From NCBI GenBank assembly GCA_048217285.1, contig DBFWVW010000092.1, forward strand, positions 1-5,198: a DNA stretch of 5,198 nt, in the 5' to 3' direction. The notes beneath the pieces are model-generated. The model searched no databases, was not told where the DNA came from, and saw only the letters and a program-made list of their open reading frames with translations. Of this stretch, positions 1 to 4,819 are shown piece by piece. Position 1 is the stretch's first letter. Each line of letters begins with the position of its first letter. The position numbers and the translations under genes are program-made. This DNA comes from CAG-103 sp048217285. GTDB lineage: Bacteria > Bacillota > Clostridia > Oscillospirales > Oscillospiraceae.

Positions 1-99
1 GTCGCCCGGGTTGCGCTGTCCGCTGAGGATCTCTTTGAGCATTCGGTCAAGAAACCGCTCCCGTTCCGAGCTGTTTTCCGTTTCCTTTTCTTTCGTCAT
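1..99 (-). CDS. N-terminal fragment of an unidentified protein
   Basis: The first 33 codons of a minus-strand gene lie in the window, starting at an ATG (97-99) and running in frame off the left edge. The visible protein begins MTKEKETENSSERER and continues FLDRMLKEILSGQRNPGD. It has a charged, hydrophilic N-terminus and then a short amphipathic stretch, with no signal peptide or membrane segment. The pattern of a helix followed by IL-SG----PGD resembles the start of the winged-helix domain of GntR-family regulators, but 33 residues are too few to identify it and I do not assign a function. It is supported as a gene by a good promoter at 142-170 and by the SD sequence at 123-128. Start placement is the weak point: the good SD is 22 bases upstream, and no alternative in-frame start codon lies between it and this ATG. 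Confidence 0.6.
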   Translation of the reverse strand, partial: MTKEKETENSSERERFLDRMLKEILSGQRNPGD

Positions 100-122
100 A
101 TTCCCTTTTTTCCCCCCCGAGA

Positions 123-128
123 CCTCCT
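123..128 (-). promoter_or_regulatory. Perfect SD (AGGAGG) at unusual distance from the ATG
   Basis: The minus strand reads AGGAGG here, but the start codon of the gene at 1-99 is 23 bases further on, much more than the usual 5-10. The gap contains seven G followed by six A (106-118) and then GGGAAT. A weaker AAGGG lies only 3 bases before the ATG. Either this distant SD, the G-tract or the weak proximal site drives initiation, or the homopolymers have been mis-sequenced. Confidence 0.5.
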
Positions 129-141
129 GTAGATGCTACGC

Positions 142-170
142 ATTGTATTGCATTTTTCGCGCGGTGTAAA
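142..170 (-). promoter_or_regulatory. Sigma-A type promoter of the leftmost gene
   Basis: On the minus strand a -35 box TTTACA (165-170) is followed by a 17-base spacer and a -10 box TACAAT (142-147); each matches the consensus at 5 of 6 positions. Transcription would begin near 135, giving a leader of about 36 bases before the ATG at 99. It lies downstream of the lysoplasmalogenase-family gene's terminator, so the leftmost gene is probably a separate transcription unit. Confidence 0.7.
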
Positions 171-211
171 GGGAAAATGACAGAACTTTTCAGATTTTTC
201 TACCACTGTAC

Positions 212-245
212 AAAAAACGGGACACTCCATACCGGAGCGTCCCGT
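212..245 (-). terminator. Rho-independent terminator of the YhhN-family gene
   Basis: A 12-bp stem (217-228 with 234-245) has a single A/C mismatch and a 5-base loop. Read on the minus strand it is followed by six T (212-217, the first T also pairing at the stem base). It starts 31 bases after the stop codon of the YhhN-family gene, and separates it from the gene at 1-99. Confidence 0.9.
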
Positions 246-275
246 TGTCCTTGCAATATTCAGGTTTTCAGGCGA

Positions 276-941
276 TTATGGGCAGGCCGCAAAGCCGACA
301 GCCAGCAGTGTCTGCGCGAGGATGTACGTGAGCATGACGATGAAGTTCTGCTTCGTCGGCTCGGCCTTTTTGACAAAGAGCATATCGCACAGCACACCGT
401 CGGACGCAAGGAAAAACGTCGCGCCGAAAAACGCCACGAGCTTGCCCCACCAGAACGCCGTCAGCAGCGGCAGGATAAGGCTCACGCTCAGCACGCAGAG
501 CATGAGCATATACGCCAGCGACAGCGGGCGCAGGACGCGCGGGATGCTCTTGCGGCTGCGGCTGTACACGACCACCACACCGGCGGCATAGATCGCGCTG
601 ATCACGACGATCCAGACCCAGCCGACGCGAATGACATAGTGCGTGTAAATAAAGATCAGGTAGCACACATGGCCCAGAAAGAACGAAGACGTGCCGATGG
701 CAAAGAATTTCTTCTTCAGCGGCCAGAGCAGAAACAGATCGCCCAGACACCCAAACAGCAGGCCGGCGACCACCCAAAGCGACGGCACACGGGCAAAGGC
801 GAGGTAGGCCAGCGCAACGACCGGCATCAGCGCGATCTTGGTCGGCTTGCGCAGGTCGTCATCGCCGCGCCAGCAGCTGATGAGGTGCACGATGGCGAGC
901 GCCGCCAGGGACACCGGGAACACCCATTTTAATACGATCAT
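276..941 (-). CDS. YhhN/TMEM86-family membrane protein, predicted lysoplasmalogenase
   Basis: The 221-residue protein is almost entirely hydrophobic, with about seven to eight predicted membrane helices, so it should sit in the cytoplasmic membrane. The family marks are visible in order: a KPTK motif after the first helix (residues 32-35), GCLGDLFLL with Asp68, FFLGHVCY (87-94), FLASDGVL with Asp181, and TYILAQTLL near the end. This order and the size fit the YhhN/TMEM86 family, whose characterised members hydrolyse the vinyl-ether bond of lysoplasmalogens to a fatty aldehyde and a glycerophospho-headgroup. Activity here is inferred from family only; many bacterial members are untested. I chose the ATG at 941 because AGGA (951-954) lies 9 bases upstream; a TTG seven codons earlier overlaps the SD-like GGAG and is less likely. 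The gene is divergent from a PlsC-family gene and ends at a strong terminator. Confidence 0.85.
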   Translation of the reverse strand: MIVLKWVFPVSLAALAIVHLISCWRGDDDLRKPTKIALMPVVALAYLAFARVPSLWVVAGLLFGCLGDLFLLWPLKKKFFAIGTSSFFLGHVCYLIFIYTHYVIRVGWVWIVVISAIYAAGVVVVYSRSRKSIPRVLRPLSLAYMLMLCVLSVSLILPLLTAFWWGKLVAFFGATFFLASDGVLCDMLFVKKAEPTKQNFIVMLTYILAQTLLAVGFAACP

Positions 942-950
942 CTTATCCCA

Positions 951-960
951 TCCTATCTCC
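951..960 (-). promoter_or_regulatory. RBS region choosing the ATG start of the YhhN-family gene
   Basis: On the minus strand this stretch reads GGAGATAGGA. AGGA is 9 bases before the ATG at 941, a normal spacing. The upstream TTG (960-962) has no SD of its own and overlaps this one, so the shorter reading is preferred. Confidence 0.65.
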
Positions 961-1004
961 AATCAGAATGTTTTTGGAATCCGCGCAAGTTTACATCTCG
1001 TTCA

Positions 1005-1033
1005 TTGACACGGTATTCCAATGCAATTATAAT
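1005..1033 (+). promoter_or_regulatory. Full-consensus sigma-A promoter of the PlsC-family gene
   Basis: The plus strand has TTGACA (1005-1010), a 17-base spacer and TATAAT (1028-1033), a perfect match in both boxes and spacing. Transcription should start near 1040, about 65 bases before the ATG at 1105. The -10 box shares an octamer with the divergent promoter on the other strand. Confidence 0.9.
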
Positions 1034-1055
1034 AGATGTGGAAGTCTATCGTCAA
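1026..1055 (-). promoter_or_regulatory. Divergent sigma-A promoter of the YhhN-family gene
   Basis: On the minus strand TTGACG (1050-1055, 5 of 6) is followed by an 18-base spacer and TATAAT (1026-1031). The start site would be near 1019, giving a leader of about 78 bases before the ATG at 941. Its -10 box overlaps that of the plus-strand promoter within the palindrome ATTATAAT (1026-1033). Confidence 0.7.
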
Positions 1056-1062
1056 TGACGAT
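1048..1062. repeat. 15-bp inverted repeat, possible operator
   Basis: The sequence ATCGTCA-A-TGACGAT is a perfect 7-bp inverted repeat around one central base. It covers the -35 box of the minus-strand promoter and lies just downstream of the expected plus-strand start site, so a bound protein could affect both transcripts. No matching known operator is recognised. It could instead be chance, or partly a by-product of the TTGACG box. Confidence 0.4.
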
Positions 1063-1104
1063 TGGCAATATTTTAGTATTGAATATGCTTGAAGGTGTCC
1101 GTTC

Positions 1105-1911
1105 ATGCTTTATTACCTGCTGTGGATTCCCGCCGTGCTCAGCACAGCGTGGATTTATTTTTTGTCCCCGGCGCTGAGTTACTGGTGGCTGCTGCCGATC
1201 CTGATCGGCTGCTTCGTGGCAGCGAACCTTGTGTACATACTGCTGATGTTTCTCTGCACGTGGTTCGCCGGGCCGAACAAAATGTATGACCACATCAGCC
1301 CGTTTTATCATGCGCTGACCATGGCGCTCGACGGGTGGATCCTCGCGCTGTGCCGCGTAAAGATCCACGTGGAGGGGCTCGAGAAGGTGCCGACGGACAC
1401 GGAATATCTGTTCGTGAGCAACCACCGCTCGAACTTTGACCCCATGGTACAGTGGTGGGTGCTGCGGCGCTGGCGGCTCGCGTTCGTGTCCAAGCCGTCG
1501 AATATGCGCAAGTTCGTCATCGGCCCGTTCGTGCGCCGGTGCTGCTTTTTGCCGATCGACCGTGAAAACGCGCGCAACGCCCTGACCACGATCAATGCCG
1601 CGGCCAACCTCATCCGCGCGCACGAGTGCTCATTTGCCATCTATCCCGAGGGCACGCGCAGCAAAAGCGGCGAGCTGCTGCCCTGGCACGCCGGCTCGCT
1701 CAAGATCGCGCAGAAGGCAGGCGTCCCCATCGTCGTGGCGACGATCGAGGGCACGGAGCGCATCGCGCACAACGTCCCCTGGCGGCGCACGCACGTGTAT
1801 CTGCGCATCCGCGAGGTCATCCCGGCCGAGACCGTCAAGGCCACCAGAACGAACGACCTCACCGAAGGCATCCGCAGCAAAATGCTCGCCAAGCTGGGCA
1901 AATACCCCTGA
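1105..1911 (+). CDS. plsC: PlsC-family 1-acyl-glycerol-3-phosphate acyltransferase
   Basis: This 268-residue protein is predicted to move an acyl group onto the sn-2 position of lysophosphatidate, giving phosphatidate for membrane phospholipid synthesis. Two hydrophobic helices fill residues 2-20 and 27-53, anchoring it in the membrane. The acyltransferase motifs follow in order: NHRSNFD (106-112, the HX4D pair His107/Asp112), FLPIDRENAR (148-157), YPEGTRS (180-186, the acceptor-phosphate binding motif) and VPIVVATIEGT (207-217). Length and motif spacing are normal for the family, which also includes acyltransferases for other lysophospholipids, so the exact acceptor is inferred. The ATG at 1105 has GAAGGTG (1091-1097) 7 bases upstream. 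The gene has its own consensus promoter and a terminator 15 bases after its stop, so it is monocistronic. It is divergent from a predicted lysoplasmalogenase. Confidence 0.92.
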   Translation: MLYYLLWIPAVLSTAWIYFLSPALSYWWLLPILIGCFVAANLVYILLMFLCTWFAGPNKMYDHISPFYHALTMALDGWILALCRVKIHVEGLEKVPTDTEYLFVSNHRSNFDPMVQWWVLRRWRLAFVSKPSNMRKFVIGPFVRRCCFLPIDRENARNALTTINAAANLIRAHECSFAIYPEGTRSKSGELLPWHAGSLKIAQKAGVPIVVATIEGTERIAHNVPWRRTHVYLRIREVIPAETVKATRTNDLTEGIRSKMLAKLGKYP

Positions 1912-1926
1912 AAAATCAAGCATTTT

Positions 1927-1960
1927 CCTCGTCCGCACTTTTGCGGGCGAGGATTTTTTT
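1927..1960 (+). terminator. Rho-independent terminator of the PlsC-family gene
   Basis: A 10-bp GC-rich stem (1927-1936 with 1943-1952, one T-G wobble) has a 6-base loop ACTTTT and is followed by A and seven T (1954-1960). It separates the acyltransferase gene from the secreted-protein gene. Confidence 0.93.
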
Positions 1961-1999
1961 ATACACGCAAGATAAAGCGTAAAATTTTTGTAAAAAACG

Positions 2000-2028
2000 T
2001 TGAAAAATGTCAAAAACCGTCCTATAAT
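2000..2028 (+). promoter_or_regulatory. Sigma-A promoter of the secreted-protein gene with A-tracts
   Basis: TTGAAA (2000-2005), a 17-base spacer and TATAAT (2023-2028) form a near-consensus promoter, with the start expected near 2035. The region from 1981 to 2016 is very AT-rich and has A/T runs about every 10 bases, which may act as an UP element or bend the DNA. Because the -10 box directly abuts an in-frame ATG at 2029, that ATG cannot be on the transcript and is not the start. Confidence 0.85.
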
Positions 2029-2055
2029 ATGAGCTGTCCTCAATGGCCAACAGAC

Positions 2056-2061
2056 AGGAGG
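2056..2061 (+). promoter_or_regulatory. RBS fixing the start of the secreted protein
   Basis: A perfect AGGAGG lies 9 bases before the ATG at 2071. This, together with a clean signal peptide beginning there, supports that start over the in-frame ATG 14 codons upstream. Confidence 0.85.
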
Positions 2062-2070
2062 CTTTTTACA

Positions 2071-4056
2071 ATGACGACACATAAAAACACAACGCGGGTC
2101 CTCGCGGTGCTGCTGGCTGTGCTGCTGTTCGGCCAGCTCGCCGTGTTCCAGATCCCGGCCTTCGCCGCGGACATTGTGCCGGACGTGCACGACGGCGCGG
2201 CCTACATCCCCGACGACGCAGACGTCAACGACCTGCTTAGCCAGACGCTGCTGAGCAATTACAGCGACGTCGGCTGCCAGGAATGGGAGTACAAAGCGAC
2301 CAGCACACTGTCCGGCAGCGCGACCAAATGGGTGCCCGTGACCGGCACCACCGCCGGCATCATCCCCGCGCTCTCGATGCGCAATACGAACTACCCCGCG
2401 CTGGATGTGCTGGGCATGAGCTATCCCGCGCTCGACAGCCAGTCCCCCGCGCAGGACTACGCCGTGCGCCTGAAGGGCACGACGGAGGTCTACACGTTCA
2501 CGAAGCTGGCGCAGCCCGCGGACGCGGATCCGGACACGGCTGAGACCCCGGCCGTCACGCCGGCAGAAACGCCGGACAAAACGACCGATACGCCGGAAAC
2601 CGCGGGCGAGGCCATTGCGCTCAACATTCCCTATAAGGCCAACGGCGACATCGACTTTGACGCGCTGCGCACCGCCATCGTCGCCGCCGTCCTGCCCGGC
2701 ACGGACATCAATGATGTGACCGTGACCTATGAGTCGAAGGCCGTTCTTTGGCCGCACAAAGAAGACTACACGCCACTCGAAGGCGGCTGGGCCAGCGGTT
2801 ATCGGCACGAAGCCATCACCGTCGGCACGCACCAGATCAAGCTCACCGTGAACGGTGAGGACACCATCGTCACCATGACGCTGACCGACGCGCGCACAGA
2901 CGCGCAGATTGTGCTCAAGGAGGGCGTGTCCCTCACCTACACGAAGGACACCGCCGCCATGCGCACGCAGATCCTCGACCGGCTCATCGACTGGTCGCAG
3001 ACCACCGTGAGCAAGGAAGCCGCGGCCGAGAGCATGGTCATCGAGTACAAAACGACTGCGCACAGCGGAGTCATTCCGTATATCTCCAGCGACTGGTACC
3101 CGGTCGAGGGTACATCCTTTCAGATTCTTGGACTGACCTATACGGTGCCGAGCATCGGCGCCGGCGAAAACCAGCAGATCCGCGCGAGCTTCCCGACCAC
3201 GGCGGACTACCACGGCTGTGACGCCGTGGAGGGCACGCTCACGGTCAACAAGGCCAACGTGCGCGTCAAAGTGCAGGCTGCCGCCATCTCCGCCGGTACG
3301 GATCTGACCACGCAGGACTATGTCACCACGAACCCCGAGGATAGCTTCCGCATCTTCAAGGTCTACAGCGGCGTGACGAGCAACATCTCCGGTATCATCT
3401 ATGTGCAGCTGCCGGAGAGTATGCTGTCCGAGGACGCGCTCAAGTTGATTGACCCGCTCTTCAAAGCCGCCACCGGCAAGACGCTCACCGACGCCCTGCG
3501 CGACGGCACGACCGTCGGCGAGCTGCGTAAGTTCCTGCAGGACAACGAAAACCTGCTTGACGGTGCTGCCGATGTGCTGAAGCTCTGCGGCGTGGATATC
3601 TCCGCGTTCACGGAGCTGGTGAAAACGCTCAACAAGCTGCCCAGCGTGTTTGACGGCACCCGCGTGGCCTTCGGCTCGCCGAACCGCGCGGGTATGTACC
3701 TCGTGACGGCCATCGCCTCGAACCCGAACTATAACACCGGCGTCGGCACCGGCGTGCTCGTCGTGAAGATGCACACCTCCGGCGCAAGCCTGAGCTGGAA
3801 TAACGACGCGACCAGCTACACCGCCGGCACGCTTGCGGCGGACACGCTCGGCGCTACGCTCACGCGTGACGGTCAGGCCGTTTCCAATCAGGACGGCGTG
3901 CACTATCGCTATGTCGGCTTCACGGCCGCGCACAAGCTCTACGTCAGCAGCAAGGCGCCCACCGAAGCCGGCACCTACCGCCAGACCGCCTATATCTTCG
4001 GCGGCAATGACATGGCAAAGTCCATCTCCCGCACCGTGACGATCACGGCAGACTGA
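2071..4056 (+). CDS. Secreted multidomain protein with repeated beta modules and Ig-like tail
   Basis: The 661-residue product begins with a Sec signal peptide: Lys5 and Arg9, a hydrophobic core (about 10-28), then PAFA-AD with cleavage near residue 32. No known enzyme domain is recognised. Three diverged copies of one module appear at about 50-145, 182-275 and 286-396. Each has a helical-looking start, a Y(K/E) strand (Tyr74, Tyr220, Tyr326) and a W/Y-x-P-x-(E/T)-G turn (Pro89, Pro235, Pro344). A Pro/Thr/acid-rich linker (147-181) separates the first two. The third ends in an MBG/Ig-like strand (ADYHG...GTLTVNKA, 378-396). Residues 397-567 form a beta domain interrupted by a helix-rich stretch (449-527), and 570-660 look Ig-like (APTEAGTY, 629-636). 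There is no LPXTG, SLH domain or C-terminal membrane helix, so it is probably released or held non-covalently. Adhesion or carbohydrate binding is possible but only a guess. The gene stands alone between terminators. Confidence 0.85.
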   Translation: MTTHKNTTRVLAVLLAVLLFGQLAVFQIPAFAADIVPDVHDGAAYIPDDADVNDLLSQTLLSNYSDVGCQEWEYKATSTLSGSATKWVPVTGTTAGIIPALSMRNTNYPALDVLGMSYPALDSQSPAQDYAVRLKGTTEVYTFTKLAQPADADPDTAETPAVTPAETPDKTTDTPETAGEAIALNIPYKANGDIDFDALRTAIVAAVLPGTDINDVTVTYESKAVLWPHKEDYTPLEGGWASGYRHEAITVGTHQIKLTVNGEDTIVTMTLTDARTDAQIVLKEGVSLTYTKDTAAMRTQILDRLIDWSQTTVSKEAAAESMVIEYKTTAHSGVIPYISSDWYPVEGTSFQILGLTYTVPSIGAGENQQIRASFPTTADYHGCDAVEGTLTVNKANVRVKVQAAAISAGTDLTTQDYVTTNPEDSFRIFKVYSGVTSNISGIIYVQLPESMLSEDALKLIDPLFKAATGKTLTDALRDGTTVGELRKFLQDNENLLDGAADVLKLCGVDISAFTELVKTLNKLPSVFDGTRVAFGSPNRAGMYLVTAIASNPNYNTGVGTGVLVVKMHTSGASLSWNNDATSYTAGTLAADTLGATLTRDGQAVSNQDGVHYRYVGFTAAHKLYVSSKAPTEAGTYRQTAYIFGGNDMAKSISRTVTITAD

Positions 4057-4070
4057 GCCGCACCCAAACC

Positions 4071-4104
4071 AAAGCGCCCGGAGCGATCGCTCCGGGCGCT
4101 TTTT
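4071..4104 (+). terminator. Rho-independent terminator in the convergent gap
   Basis: A 32-bp perfect palindrome (4071-4102) folds into a 14-bp GC-rich stem around a GATC centre and runs into five T (4100-4104). It ends the secreted-protein gene. The minus-strand kdpE transcript would also read into the same stem, but there the run is only three T before GG, so it would be a weaker terminator in that direction. Confidence 0.93.
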
Positions 4105-4114
4105 CAATATGAAC

Positions 4115-4819
4115 TCAGTGGCTGTCGGCCATACGGTAGCCAACGCCGACCTCTGTGAAGATGTACTGCGGCTCGACCGGGTTCGGCTCGATCTTGCGGC
4201 GGATGTTCGCCATGTGCACACGCAGAAGCTTGTTGTCGCCGCCGACACCGGGGCCCCAGAGCTCCTTCATCATGGACTTGTACGTGAGCACCTGTCCGGC
4301 GTGCCGGCCAAGCAGCGCCACGATCTTGTATTCATTCGGCGTCAGGTGCGTATCCTCGCCGGCGAGAAAGACACGGTGCTTGTTATAGTCGATGCACAGG
4401 TCGCCGACGCGGTATTCCCCCGTCATGGCCAGACCGTCGCTCGTACCGTCGGTGCGCGTGTGGCGCAGCGCCGTGCGGATGCGCGCGAGCAGCTCCACCG
4501 TGCCGAACGGTTTGGTCAGATAATCGTCGGCGCCCATGTCAAGCGCAGTTGCCTTGTCGATTTCCGCGCTGCGGGCCGAGATGACGATGATCGGCATCCG
4601 GCTCCAGGCGCGCACGGAGCGGATGATCTCGCTGCCGTCCATATCCGGCAGGCCGAGATCCAGCAGCAGCAGGTCCGGACAGTGCGAGGAGATCATCTCC
4701 AGCGCAGCCTTACCGTCGGGCGCCAGCAGGATATCATACCCGTGCGAACGCAGCGCCGCCTGCAGGTATTTGCTGATACCGGGGTCGTCCTCAACAATGA
4801 TGATTTTATCACGGATCAT
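4115..4819 (-). CDS. kdpE: KdpE-like OmpR/PhoB-family response regulator
   Basis: This 234-residue protein is a complete two-domain regulator. The receiver domain (about 4-120) has the acidic pocket Asp11/Asp12, the phosphoacceptor Asp54 in LLLLDLGLPDMDG, Ser81 in VISAR and Lys103 in LTKPFG. The winged-helix DNA-binding domain (about 135-230) has HLTPNEYKIVALL, a recognition-helix region LLRVHMANIRRKI and the C-terminal hairpin TEVGVGYRM. The wording of several stretches (VRAWSRMPIIVISAR, ALDMGADDYLTKPFG, TEVGVGYRMAD) is typical of Firmicutes KdpE, the regulator of the high-affinity K+ pump operon kdpFABC. The upstream kinase supports that call. Its ATG overlaps the kinase stop codon (ATGA), with AGGAGG inside the kinase gene, so the two are translationally coupled. 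No kdpFABC genes follow; the downstream neighbour is convergent and unrelated. A different OmpR-family specificity cannot be excluded. Confidence 0.88.
   Translation of the reverse strand: MIRDKIIIVEDDPGISKYLQAALRSHGYDILLAPDGKAALEMISSHCPDLLLLDLGLPDMDGSEIIRSVRAWSRMPIIVISARSAEIDKATALDMGADDYLTKPFGTVELLARIRTALRHTRTDGTSDGLAMTGEYRVGDLCIDYNKHRVFLAGEDTHLTPNEYKIVALLGRHAGQVLTYKSMMKELWGPGVGGDNKLLRVHMANIRRKIEPNPVEPQYIFTEVGVGYRMADSH

Noticed and set aside
177..932. Open frame of 251 codons on the plus strand opposite the YhhN-family gene
   Set aside because: The product is rich in His, Arg, Gln and Asp with no domain pattern, and the minus-strand frame has the family motifs, RBS and terminator.
1074..1090. 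TTAGTA half-site resembling a FapR fatty-acid regulator operator
   Set aside because: Only the left half matches; the right half does not, so it is not supported as an operator.
2000..2013. TTGA-6-TCAA inverted repeat on the -35 box
   Set aside because: Arms are only 4 bp in a very A-rich region, so chance is likely.
2029..2070. In-frame ATG 14 codons upstream of the secreted-protein start
   Set aside because: It directly abuts the -10 box, has no SD and would put a polar stretch before the signal peptide.
2043..2084. Possible 13-codon leader peptide overlapping the start of the secreted-protein gene
   Set aside because: There is no SD before its ATG and no amino-acid bias that would suggest attenuation.
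4083..4091. GCGATCGC octamer, as in the cyanobacterial HIP1 repeat
   Set aside because: It is the centre of a terminator palindrome and seen once; nothing else suggests cyanobacteria.
1630..4248. Open frame of 872 codons on the minus strand opposite the secreted-protein gene
   Set aside because: It crosses two terminators, a promoter and parts of three real genes. Its product is an Arg/Gly/Val-rich composition without motifs, as expected from the antisense of GC-rich codons.
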